A DNA stretch of 64,000 bases from Chelydra serpentina (Eukaryota > Chordata > Testudines > Chelydridae). The notes beneath the pieces were generated by a model. The model had not been told where the DNA came from. It made no database searches and was given only the letters and a program-made list of their open reading frames with translations. The position numbers and the translations under genes are program-made. Of the stretch, positions 53,150 through 63,010 are shown one piece after another; position 1 is the stretch's first letter; the number at the start of each line of letters is the position of its first letter. The stretch is from contig JBAIAC010000154.1 of assembly GCA_037349315.1 (NCBI GenBank), positions 992,001-1,056,000 of the forward strand. Reading direction: 5' to 3'.

Positions 53150-53514
53150 TGCCCATGGCTGAGGGATGGGGTCTGCCCACACCTGATTCCCTGCCAGACC
53201 CAACCTGGGCCTGACGAGCGTTGCTTGTGTTTGGATTCTGCAAACAGAGGAGCAGGTGACGTTTTCCTTGCAAGCTGTGTGTGTGTGAATCCTTGGCCAA
53301 GTCTGCACTACAAAGTTATTGCAGCATCATTATATTGCTCAGGTGTGTGAAAAACAGACGATGCTCCCTCGGTCGCCTCCTTTTGGCTGGTCAGACGATC
53401 CAGGCCAGCCGGCCGCAGGGCTTTTATCACAGTATAGATGCACCGAGGGACGTGTTTGCTAGGTTTTTATGCATTTGCACCGGAAAACGTTGAGTGTTTC
53501 CATTCATTTCAGGC

Positions 53515-53637
53515 TAGGGTGACCACATGTCCTGATTTTATAGGAGCAGTCCCGATTTTGGGGTCTTTTTCTTATATAAGCTCCTATTACCCCCCACGCC
53601 CGTTCCGATTTTCCACATTTCCTGTCTGGTCACCCTA
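53515..53637. mobile_element. MITE with TAGGGTGACCA inverted termini
   Basis: Ortholog, by duplication, of the 2227-2350 copy. It occupies the same site in D1, so it predates the duplication. Confidence 0.7.
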
Positions 53638-53720
53638 TTTCAGGCATCCCCATTCGGTGGAACGCCTGAACGTAATAGAAATGGATATGCAAAATTTTTT
53701 GTTGTAGGATGGGGTTTTTA

Positions 53721-53792
53721 AGGGGGCACTTGGACTTGAACCAAGGACCACTTGATCTGCAGTCAAACACTCTACCACTGAGCTATAGCCCC
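53721..53792 (-). tRNA. tRNA-Cys (anticodon GCA)
   Basis: It is 72 nt with anticodon arm TTTGA-CTGCAGA-TCAAG intact, T arm CTTGG-TTCAAGT-CCAAG perfect, and acceptor GGGGCTA/TGCCCCC with one mismatch. Probably functional. Confidence 0.87.
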
Positions 53793-55116
53793 AGGAGGTG
53801 CATAGTTGATTAAACATTATATAGACGTGTAAACAGAACAGCTTACACACCCACCGACATAGCTTCTCCCACTGACATAGCTCCCGCCTCTCGGGGAGGT
53901 GGATTTACTACACGGACGGGACAGCTCTCTCCCATCCGCTTAGAGCATCTCCTCTGCCCCAGTTCAGATCCTACACCCACCACCCCATCTCCTTCCTAGA
54001 GCCTGACCCCCTCCAACCCCCTGCCCCCATCAAGGTACCTCACTTTATGTTCCTTCACTTCCCATTACTGATAATGGAGGAGGAGGGCGAGGAAGAAAAA
54101 AGAACAATGGGGGGAGATAGGAGAGATTTCTTGGATGGGTCCCAAGGGGGGACCCGAAAATGAAGCCGCGCACAGGGCCCCATTAACTCTAAATCCTCCA
54201 CTGTAGCGGGAGCTTAGAAAGTCACCCCTCGGTCAGCGGTGGGACTGGGGGTTTGAAAAGAGATTCCTTTTTCCTCCCCTTCCTGAGACAGAAAGTCAGG
54301 GCCGGCCACTCCGGGGCAGAATAGCACATTATCCACCGGCTAAGGAGCTGGAAACCAGGCACAGACGACTGGTCTCTGCTGAAAGAGTCGGGGGGGGGCA
54401 CAATTTCAAGGTTCAGCCCCACCCCCTTACCATCAACACCCCTCCCAGGTGTGAACAATGCCGGGAGAGGAAGCAGCAAAGGCAGCCCCGCTCCCCTCCC
54501 GCCTCCAGCCACTGCTGTGCAGGGAGGGAGCCTGGCAGCACCCCATGCTATAGCAGGGATGCTAACCCAGGTGGGGCACATGGCCCCACATCCCGCCCTC
54601 TGCACGTGTTGCCTCTGAAATGAGGGAAACTGGTGAGTTCAGGGCACAGCTGCACACCCAGGAGAAAGCCCAGCACGACAGGCCCAGACACAGGATTCTA
54701 CCTCCCAGCAGCCAACCCACCTCCCCAGGCTTTGGCAGAACGAACGGTGGCGCTCGACTAACCCCACTGAGCCGCACTGAGGCTCTTAGCTTCTGCCCTG
54801 CCTTCCTCAGCACGACCTTCCTCTTTTGCCCCATTCCCGCCTCACTTCCTCCTTTGGCAAGTCACACAAGGGAGGCCAGCAGGGAGACCGGCCTCCCTAG
54901 GCCAACCTCCAAGGGCAGAGGAGGCCAAGCCACAAGGCTCCAAGAGGTGACTGGCCGAGATCCTCCAGCTTCCCCTGGCTGATGCTAAGGCGCTTTCTCA
55001 GATCACTTCACCACCCTCTGTCCTGTGGGGTTGGGGTTATCCCAAGGACAGGCCAGTGGCAGAAGGAGGAGTGTCTTGCGGGACAGCTAGGGGAGTGGGG
55101 AAAAAGTTAACTGTCA

Positions 55117-55189
55117 TGTTTCTGCCTGGTTTTGAACCAGGGACCTGTTGCGTGTTAGGCAAACGTGATAACCACTACACCACAGAAAC
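55117..55189 (-). tRNA. tRNA-Val (anticodon AAC)
   Basis: It is 73 nt with acceptor GTTTCTG/CAGAAAC fully paired and T arm CCTGG-TTCAAAA-CCAGG perfect. The anticodon loop is CT-AAC-AC, with a mismatch only in the outermost stem pair. It is the best Val copy of the four. Confidence 0.92.
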
Positions 55190-55538
55190 TTCCTTCAAAT
55201 GCCCACCACTTGGCTGGTGCTCACGCTGGCACACACCGATGGGCGAACCTGGAGAAAGTGGCAGCAGCCCTTCGAGAGATCAACTGGTAGAGCAAAGGGC
55301 TGGAGCCGGAGCTCAGGAAGTCAACCTTCTCTTGCCCTTGTGACTCCAGCTTGAAGGAGAGCTTCTTTTCATTCCCCTTGCTGAGAAAGAGCAAGAAAAG
55401 AAGGAAAGCCCAGGTGGGGACAAGCCCCCACTGTCTTTTCCTGCTGGGGAACCTGAAATGAGGGACTCGTGGTGGGTAGAGGTACCACTGCGCTTCGAGA
55501 AAACAGCCCACCCCTGCACACAAAGGGACCAAAGAGCA

Positions 55539-55611
55539 TGCCAAAGCCTGGGATTGAACCAGGGACCTTTAGATCTTCAGTCTAACGCTCTCCCAACTGA
55601 GCTACTTCGGC
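55539..55611 (-). tRNA. tRNA-Phe (anticodon GAA)
   Basis: It is 73 nt with acceptor GCCGAAG/CTTTGGC (one wobble). D region AGCTCAGTTGGGAGAGC, anticodon arm TTAGA-CTGAAGA-TCTAA and T arm CCTGG-TTCAATC-CCAGG are all sound. It is an intact gene, in contrast to its D1 paralog at 4236. Confidence 0.94.
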
Positions 55612-55989
55612 CCCTACAGGACACTTTTCTGGCCTGCTGCTTCTCTGTCTGGGATGTTTTTGCCAGTCATGGCACACAAAAAGGACGTCATTGCGAGCGG
55701 CCCATGGAGGGAAGATGAATTTTTTTTCCTGCCTTGCTCAGCTTGATTTGCTCCCTCGCCCCATTCCTGCCTTAGTTCCTGGGTTACCTGGTGGCTGCAG
55801 GCGACTGGGGCCCAGCGGCACGGGGAGGAATTTGGGCAGCTAGACCCCACTAGCAAGACTCCTGCCGCCATTTGCCGCCCCACCCCATTGTCCCTGGTTC
55901 AGCTACTGCAGCTCAAATTCTCCAAGACTCCCCCCCTCACCCAGCTCCCTGTCCTGCCATCCCCATCTGGATCCTCAATGCCCCTCACA

Positions 55990-56050
55990 CACTTTGTAAG
56001 AACAGGAGAATGGCCATACTGGGTCATACCAAAGGGGCTAAGGAGGGCGG
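55990..56050 (-). repeat. CR1-type 3' fragment (reverse)
   Basis: 'agaacaggagaatggccat' and 'actgggtcataccaaagg' are the reverse complement of a CR1-type 3' end. Confidence 0.5.
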
Positions 56051-56429
56051 CCTGCAGCCCATGACTCCATGGGGCTGGTAGGGGCTGGTACTCGCGACGC
56101 AGAGTGCTCTGAAATCTGGGGGCCAGGCCTCTGGTGCTCTGAGCACTCAGGGTGTGGGGGCCGGTGCCCTGGGCGCTGGAGCCACTGGGGGCTGCACCAT
56201 GCACCCACCCGGCACTCCGGGTGCTGGGGCTACTTGCCACCTGCCTACCCGGCATTTCCTCTCATTTGTGAGAGTGGATCTCAAATTGCTCCTATTTGCA
56301 TCCTTTTCTTTTTTTAAATTATTAAACGCAGCTATGAAATTTTAGATCTTGCAGTTTCCTGAGGTTTTGAGGTGTTCCCTGGGTTTTTTAAGCACAGTCC
56401 TTTGTTTCTGGAGGGAGTCCACACTGATT

Positions 56430-56945
56430 AGGCCTCAGCTGGAGTATTATGTCCAATCCTGGGCACCACATTTCAGGAAAGATGGGGACAAATAGGAGAA
56501 AGTGCAGAGAAGAGCAACAAAAATGATGAAAGCTCTAGAAAACGTGAGCTGTGAGGGAAGATTGAAAACAATTGGGTGTGTTTAGTCTGGAGAAGAGATG
56601 ACCGAGAGGGGACGTGATCACAGTTTTCAAGTACAGAAAAGGTTGTTACAAGGAGGGAGGGGACACATTATTCTTCATCTGAGGATAGGACAAGAACCAA
56701 GGGCTTAAATTGCAGCAAGGGTGGTTTAGGTTGGACATCAGGAAAAACTCCCTGTCTGTCAGGGCTGTTAAGCACGGGAGTGAATTCCCCAGGGAGGTTG
56801 TGGAATCTCTGTCAGGGGAGGTTTTTAAGAGCAGGTTCGACAAACACCTGTCAGGGATGGTCTAGATTATACTTATGAGTGCAGGGGCTGGACTGGATGA
56901 CCTCTCAAGGTCCCTTACAGTCCTATGATTCTATGATTCTGCATA
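56430..56945 (+). mobile_element. CR1 LINE 3' portion
   Basis: Contains the C-terminal ORF2 region in degenerate form ('gaagagcaacaaaaatgatg', 'gtttaggttggacatcagg'), then the 3' UTR ending in ATTCTATGATTCTG. The last 200 bp match 25494-25695. Confidence 0.75.
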
Positions 56946-58100
56946 TTGGAGGTTATGGGGTGGGGGTGGTTAAATCCCCACCCCCGGCCTCATCTGATCA
57001 GATCCACGGTCCCATTAAGCCTTGTATTTCTCCTCCCCCAGCAGACATCCTGTCTGTGGGAGTGGCCAATGCCGGAAATAGTAAAGGAAACTCTAACCCC
57101 TTCCCCACGGACTGCACAATGACCCTTTCCATACGTTGTTACATGGGAACAGTCCCTCCTGAACCCCCAGCCACAGAGCAGTTTGAGTCATGAAGCGTGA
57201 TGGTTAGCCCTGCCCTTTAATCCCCCTGCAGATACCCCATCCAAGAGTGGGTGCCCCAGTTGTGCCAGGCACTGCGGAAACCCCGACGAAGGATGGGGGC
57301 CCTGATTCTGCAGGTGTTGTACAACTCATAGTGAGAGTGAGAGTCCTTGATGCCAAGAGCTCACAGGCAAAATAGATGAAGTGTGGGAGGGTGGTTCCCA
57401 TTTTACAGCTGGGGAAACTGAGGCCCAAAGATGCGATGTCATTTCTCCATGTTTGCACAGAGAATAATGGGGCCAAACTTGCAACTGAATCCAAATTTTC
57501 TGAGTCACAGCCTGGCCCTTAATCACAAGCCAAGCATTGTCGATTGCACGGCAGTGGCCTCCATGGGAAGTTGCAGAATCTCCTTCATTGGAGGATTTGA
57601 AGAAGGGGTTATGCAAATACCTGTCGGGGATGACCTAGGGATACTTGGTCCTCACTCTCGGGGTCCCTCCCTGCCCTATCTCTCTACACGCTTCTATTGT
57701 GTGGTTTTGTGCTGTGTCACTGTTTCACACTTATCTGTTTTGCATAGTGTCACTCTCTGCCCCGCCACACACACTTCAGTGGAGAAGCAGCTGGCAATCT
57801 AGTAGGCTGCCCATGGAACAATGGGACAGAGAAACCTGCATCATGTGATGCTGCACCGGCCCATGAGCCATTGCAAACCCCTCCCAAAGCCCCCTGCGGC
57901 CAGTTGCACAGTGCGATAGCTACCCACAATGCACTGCTCTTCGGGGCGACGCAAGAGTTGCTAGAGTGGATGCGCTCTGGTGACACAAGGAGCAGAGTGC
58001 TTAATTGAAACACTTCAACTAAAGCAGCGTAACTCTGTAGTGTGGACACAGCCTGAGAGTGAGACAAGACCGAGCTCCCCTTGACACCAAGGATGCTCAG
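56945..58100 (+). repeat. Segmental duplication D8, copy B, left part
   Basis: Matches 25696-26857. It ends at CTCAG, the target site of the retrotransposon, and resumes at 61783 through 63010. Confidence 0.9.
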
Positions 58101-58509
58101 TGTTACGGAGTATAGGGGAGTTTGGCCCTGCACCCCTTTTTTCCGGATTTACTGGGAGTTTTAGCCAGCCAGTAGAACAGAAGGTTTATTAGAGATGCCA
58201 GGAACACAGTCCAACCAGAGCTTGTCAGTACATTTAGGACCCCGTAGTCGGGTTCTTTCGGGGGGCAGGGAGCTTAGACCCCAGCCTGGGGGCTCCCTGC
58301 ATTTCGCCCCACAGCTCCAAATGGGGCAGGGAGGCCAGACCCTGTCTGCCCCCCTCCCCTCCTCTTCCCAAGCCAGCTCCAAACTTCCAGCCAAAGGTGT
58401 CACCTCCCAACCCCCGTCCTGGCTCATGTTACAGCCTCAGGTAAAGTCTCACATTTCCAATGCAGCCTTTCCCTCAGGTCAGATTCATTTCGCTCTCTAC
58501 TTCGTCACA
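58101..58509 (-). repeat. 3' LTR of the retrotransposon
   Basis: It is 409 bp, TGTTACGG to CGTCACA on the plus strand. Near its start it shows C-to-T changes relative to the 5' LTR, for example 'gagtttggcc' against 'gagtccggcc', and 'ccccttttttccgg' against 'ccccttttccccgg'. Confidence 0.92.
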
Positions 58510-58523
58510 TTTCTTTCCCCTTT
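58510..58523 (-). promoter_or_regulatory. Polypurine tract (plus-strand primer)
   Basis: On the minus strand it reads AAAGGGGAAAGAAA directly against the 3' LTR, the expected site and composition. It retains two TC dinucleotides on the plus strand that are lost just upstream. Confidence 0.75.
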
Positions 58524-58699
58524 GAGACCGAACTGAGCGGGGTTACTTTAGCTAGTGACCTGGGGAAGTTTGAACCCGGTTACATTAGGCCGTTACAGTT
58601 TGACGAGCTTTTTTAGGTTGGGTGGGCTGGATGGCACCCGCAGGCCGCATGTGGGAAGGTTTATGCGGCCCGTGCCCTTTTTTTATTTTAAAACCCCTG

Positions 58700-60240
58700 G
58701 GGTTTAAGCTGAGATTAGGTTTTTTTTAGCGCTTTAGTTTGGAGGGCTGTAGTTTGGGCTTTTTTGGTTAAGAGCCTTTTTTTTTATTTGGTTTTTTTTT
58801 TGACCACGTGTTTGTGTTACCAGCCGCTTGGCATTGGCCCCTTTTTTTGGATGCAGCCACGTTGGGGCGAAGTGGTGAATATACACTGTAAAGCGCCACC
58901 CAAATAGATTTGGCTGCTGCTTTTTAAGGGCCTGCCCCATGGCCAGGCATTTTTTTTTTATGGCCGGACCGTTTTGCCTTTAGGGCAGCAGCTTTTTGCT
59001 TAGATACCCGATGGGGCGTCTTCCCCGCTTTGCATAGGCCTGCATTAGCACCACGCCCAGCCCTGTGTTTGAGGCTTTGGTGAACACTGTACAGGGCTTG
59101 GCCCGGTTTGGGTTTACTTGATTTATTGGGCTTTGGATTAGAGCCTTTTTTAGCGCACAGAGAGCCCTTTGGCCCTGCTTGGTTTAGACTGCCTTGTTTG
59201 GCTTTTTTTTTTTACCTAGCTTTGTGATGGGGGCAGCTAGGGAGCTAAAGGGGGGTACAAACCTTTGGTGGGACCCCGCCATTTTGCTAAAGGCCTGGCC
59301 CTGTTTTTTGGTTTGGGGAACAGGCCAATTTTTGATTGCCTTTGCCTTGGCCAGCCCTGGGCTGTTGAATGACTGGTTTACCTTTAAAGCCAGCCTGTTT
59401 TTGGCCTTTTTTTTTAGGTTTTGGGCTTTTTTTTTAGTTATTTTGACTGGGGGACACCTGATGGAAGGATGGGCTCCCATCTTAGGGGAGAGATTTATTA
59501 GGGGTTTTTTTTTGTTTTTTTTTAAATTGTTTTTTACCGGTTTTAGGGGTTTTTTTACTTTTTTTTTATACCACAGCTTGAAAGGGAAGCCCCCTGGTGA
59601 TTTTTGGGGCACTTTTTTGTGCCATTGGTGGGGCAGGTACTTGTTTTAGTTTTGTGGATGCTGATTGATGCAAGTTTTTAGCATTAGCCTTATGGTTTTT
59701 TGAACTTTTTTTACCAGCCCATTGCACTGGGGATGATATGCTGAGGCCCAACTGTGCCGGACCCCACATTTTTTTTTACAAGCACCGGAGCAGGGCCGAC
59801 ATGAAGTTGGACCCTTGGTTTGTTAGGACTTTTTTGGGGAACCCCACTTGGCTGAAAATGGTTAGCAGCGCATTTGCCACGGTGTTTGCTTTAATGGAGG
59901 ATAAGGGTACCGCTTTGGGGTAGCGGGTGGCAAAATTTACCACCACCCGAATGTACTTTTTTTTTGACTGGGTTGCCCTGCTGAGGGGGCCCACCCCATT
60001 TATAGCCACCTTACCGCTGATATTTTGGAGACCCCCAACCACCAGCCAGCCCGACCCCTTCTGGGTTTGCACAGGGATCTGGGCCATAGGCAGGGCGAAT
60101 GGGTTTGTTTTTGGGACCCTTACCCAGGTTACACAGCCCCCCAGCAGCTGGTGGGGGGGCACCACCCGGGGCCTGACCACAATTTTTTTTGTTTTGGGGT
60201 TTTGCCACCCCCCCGAATGTTTTTTTATTGACCATTAGCT
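58700..60240 (-). pseudogene. Degenerate pol: integrase, then RT thumb, then RNase H
   Basis: Reading the minus strand, integrase comes first: around 60240-59776 there are motifs such as VVVNFATRYPKAVPL and LTNQGSNFMSALL. It continues in shifted frames with HPQCNGLV near 59720 and GFPFKLWY near 59590. RT connection/thumb text follows at about 59340-59190 (AIKNWPVPQTKKQ, HQRFVPPFSSLAAPI), then RNase H-like text at about 58940-58830 (LFGWRFTVYIHHF). Stops and frameshifts break it. In most Ty3/gypsy elements integrase comes last, so the order is notable. Domain calls rest on motif recognition only. Confidence 0.7.
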
Positions 60241-60649
60241 TTTGCTTTTACTGGGGGTTTATAGGGCTTGAGTTTAGGGCCAGGAGTGGAAATTTGTTTA
60301 CCATTCCACCCTTTTGGCTGGTGGAGTTTATGGCCTTGGGACCCAGCAAGGGGGTTAGATCCCGGGGCTTTTCCGCAGGGTTTTCCTGGTTTTAATTACC
60401 AGCCTGCTTCAAGGCAGTGAGGTGGGCCTTTACATTCCCACCCTTCTTAACCAGGGGCAGCAATTTAGGATTGAGGTTCCCTGCGGAGCTGGCACCCCGG
60501 GATCTGTTTTTACTTACCCCTGGCCAGTTCCCCATGCCTTTTAGTTTTACCATTGCAAGTTTACGCTGCTGCTTTTTTTGTAGGTTTTTTTTGGGCTTTT
60601 GCTGTTTTTTACCGTTTTTTTGCTTTTTTGGACTTAGCTTTAGTTTTAT

Positions 60650-61350
60650 TTGTTTTTGATTTTTTGCTGGGGAACCCGATTGTGAAGACCCCCGTCTGGT
60701 TGGGGACCAGACTTTTGGGGATGCCAGGCTATTACTTTAGCTGCTTTTAGATTTTGCTGTAGCCCCATTGGGGTTAGAAATTTGCTTCCTGGAATGGTTA
60801 TTTTTCTTCAGCCGCGTGATTAACTGGGCTTTAGTGAGCTTTTTAATGGGTATTTCTTTTTTTTTGCACAGGGTTACAATGCTTTTTTTAAGGAGAAGGC
60901 GATACGCCATCACTTTACTGCTTTTAAGTTTGCTGTGGACTTGCAGGCCTGTGTGCTTTTAGCTCCCCACGGTTTTCAGGAAGAACCCCAAGTGTGCCAG
61001 CCCTTCTCCAGGTTACCGCCTTTTTGCCAGGGTTAAGCTGCAGCTTCTGCACCCCTGGGTTTACTTACGGCACCCCCAGGGGAACCCTGTCTCTGCAAAA
61101 TTCCTTCTCTCTCCCAGGGCCAAGCCGCAGGCTTCTCCGCCCCTGGGACTGCTTACTGTAGCCCCCAGGGGGACCCCCTCATTGCACAGTCCTTTTTGCT
61201 GGACACACACTCCCAGGGGTTAAGCGTAGCTCCTTCGCTCCCCGAAACCGCGCCTTTGTGAGCCTTTAGCCCGCCTGGTCCTCGTTAGCCCCCCTTTGTT
61301 CTACTGCTCCCCAGTTACTTACTGCAGGAAGCACCGTTCACGGGGTGCAG
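60650..61350 (-). pseudogene. Possible gag/leader remnant
   Basis: Minus-strand text near 60780-60880 (LTKAQLITRLKKNN) could be an N-terminal gag segment. Upstream, toward the primer-binding site, no domain is recognisable. The assignment rests on position only. Confidence 0.35.
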
Positions 61351-61354
61351 AACA

Positions 61355-61371
61355 TCCCACCGCTGCCACCA
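61355..61371 (-). promoter_or_regulatory. Primer-binding site matching tRNA-Leu
   Basis: On the minus strand TGGTGGCAGCGGTGGGA starts two bases after the 5' LTR. It is complementary to a tRNA 3' end CCCACCGCTGCCA plus CCA, as in vertebrate Leu(AAG)-type tRNAs. Recognition is from known tRNA sequence. Confidence 0.8.
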
Positions 61372-61373
61372 GT

Positions 61374-61782
61374 TGTTACGGAGTATAGGGGAGTCCGGCC
61401 CTGCACCCCTTTTCCCCGGATTTACTGGGAGTCTTAGCCAGCCAGTAGAACAGAAGGTTTATTAGAGATGCCAGGAACACAGTCCAACCAGAGCTTGTCA
61501 GTACATTTAGGACCCCGTAGTCGGGTTCTTTCGGGGGGCAGGGAGCTTAGACCCCAGCCTGGGGGCTCCCTGCATTTCACCCCACAGCTCCAAATGGGGC
61601 AGGGAGGCCAGACCCTGTCTGCCCCCCTCCCCTCCTCTTCCCAAGCCAGCTCCAAACTTCCAGCCAAAGGTGTCACCTCCCAACCCCCGTCCTGGCTCAT
61701 GTTACAGCCTCAGGTAAAGTCTTACATTTCCAATGCAGCCTTTCCCTCAGGTCAAATTCATTTCGCTCTCTACTTCATCACA
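61374..61782 (-). repeat. 5' LTR of the retrotransposon
   Basis: It is 409 bp and differs from the 3' LTR at a small number of sites, mostly C/T on the plus strand. Compared with the third LTR at 63635 it carries several C-to-T changes, mainly after T. Confidence 0.92.
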
Positions 61783-61817
61783 CTCAGGGACTGAAACGAA
61801 AGAACCACAAGTTCCTC

Positions 61818-61899
61818 CATAGTTGACAGGATTTGAACTTGTGCAGGGAAACCCCAATGGATTTCTAGTCCATCGCCTTCACCACTCGGCCACAACTAC
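61818..61899 (-). tRNA. tRNA-Ser (anticodon AGA)
   Basis: It is 82 nt with anticodon arm ATGGA-CTAGAAA-TCCAT intact. The acceptor ends in a G-T pair (GTAGTTG/CAACTAT). T stem ACAAG/CCTGT has a mismatch. One base in the A box has changed (GTGGTGAAGG in place of GTGGTTAAGG). It may be reduced in activity relative to 26889. Confidence 0.8.
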
Positions 61900-62452
61900 T
61901 TGCTTTATGCAATTTTCTCACTACACTCTAGTTCTGTTCTCACTGAGTGATCGTTTCCAATTGTTTCCTCAGATCAGCTTCCACAACACACTCACTGCCG
62001 TGCCATTGTGTAAGTGTGTCCATGGCTGAACAGAAAGAATTCCTGCTCATTTCCCTTCTGGCTGGAGCATGATGAGAGTGTGTTTGTGGTTAATGACGCT
62101 GCTGTAGATTCTTGTCCATTTCCGCCTCGACAATTCAGACAGTCCCTTTCCCGTCATCCCCAATACATCAGTGATTGCAATAGCAGGGGGCAGGTTTTCT
62201 CTGGGGCACTGAGCTTTGCTAGGGGGTTGGTGGCTCCTTTCTTTCCACACCCTGGAATAAACTCAGCTTTTTATTCCATCCTTGATATTTCACAGAATAA
62301 CAATAGCAGCATGAAGAAAGAGGAGAGCGAATATCTCACTGTCAGGGCTGTAGGTGCCACGTCCCCTTTGTCTGACCATTGTCACTGCAGGAGAGAAGGT
62401 TTCAATGGAATCGAATGCCCTGGCTCAGACAAGAGACACAGAAAGATTTTAA

Positions 62453-62606
62453 GAACATAAGAAAGGCCGTTCTGAGTCAGACAAAGGTCCATCCAGCCCA
62501 GTATCCTGTCTACTGATCCTGGCCAATGCCAGGTGTCCCAGAGGGAGTGAACATCACAGGTAATGATCAAGTGATCTCTCTCCTGCCATCCGTCTCTTTT
62601 ACTGTT
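62453..62606 (-). mobile_element. CR1-type 3' end (reverse), absent from the D8 paralog
   Basis: From 'aagaacataagaaaggccg' to 'ctgccatccgtctctt' the sequence is a reversed CR1 3' UTR. The paralog at 27515-27525 goes directly from 'aaagatttta' to 'ctgttcatgg', so it inserted after duplication. Confidence 0.8.
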
Positions 62607-62852
62607 CATGGATCTGTAAAAGGGAAATTATTTGGGGGAGATTGTTTCGGGGAGATGATGAGGCTGTTACCTTTTCAGATAAAAAACAAGACCTACTGAA
62701 TTGTTTTAGAAACCTGGGATTTAGACATTTTCTTTGAAGCAAGGGAGGTCTGAGTAGGTTTCTGATTGCAGGAATCAACATGGTTTTGTCTGCCATTGTA
62801 CCAAATGGGGAGACGGTTGTTTTTAAAGGAGAGGAGAAAGACTAAATGCATC

Positions 62853-62934
62853 CGATGAGGATGGGATTCAAACCCATGCGTGCAAAGCACAATAGATTAG
62901 CAGTCCATCGCCTTAACCACTCGGCCACCTCATC
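62853..62934 (-). tRNA. tRNA-Ser (anticodon GCT)
   Basis: It is 82 nt with acceptor GATGAGG/CCTCATC perfect, loop CT-GCT-AA, and one C-to-T change in the anticodon stem (ATGGA/TCTAT, a G-T wobble). The T loop is TTTGAAT. Likely functional. Confidence 0.88.
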
Positions 62935-63010
62935 TGTACTGCTAGGAAAAGGACAGGAGCAGAAATAAGTCCAGCAGAGATAGGGACACTCAGGAGTTTT
63001 TAAATATTAA

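Larger units (their letters stand above)
53390..55910 (+). repeat. Segmental duplication D1, copy B
   Basis: Close copy of 2100-4615, with better preserved Val and Phe genes. Upstream it joins an inverted Thr module, whereas copy A is preceded by a direct Thr module. Confidence 0.85.
58101..61782 (-). mobile_element. Ty3/gypsy-type LTR retrotransposon, hypermutated and internally deleted
   Basis: It is flanked by CTCAG duplications (58096-58100 and 61783-61787), with the empty site at 26853-26860. The LTRs are both 409 bp. On the minus strand the order is LTR, primer-binding site, possible gag remnant, integrase, RT C-terminal part, RNase H, polypurine tract, LTR. The interior is only about 2.86 kb, short for the family, so part is missing (no RT palm or protease seen). 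Between about 58521 and 60300 the plus strand has only about six TC dinucleotides. The resulting coding-strand G-to-A changes show as D-to-N, E-to-K and R-to-Q type substitutions. It is not capable of making working proteins. Confidence 0.9.
61783..63010 (+). repeat. Segmental duplication D8, copy B, right part
   Basis: Matches 26858-28000, with both Ser genes. A CR1-type fragment at 62453-62606 is extra in this copy. Confidence 0.88.

Noticed and set aside
58521..60770. Low-quality sequence or homopolymer assembly error as the cause of the T runs
   Set aside because: The loss is confined to TC on one strand, stops at the polypurine tract and fades toward the 5' LTR, while flanking duplicates look normal. 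Random or homopolymer error would not respect dinucleotide context. Raw reads should still be checked.
58101..61782. Copia-type element, suggested by integrase before RT
   Set aside because: The integrase and RT motifs that can be read are of Ty3/gypsy type, so the order is treated as an odd gypsy arrangement.
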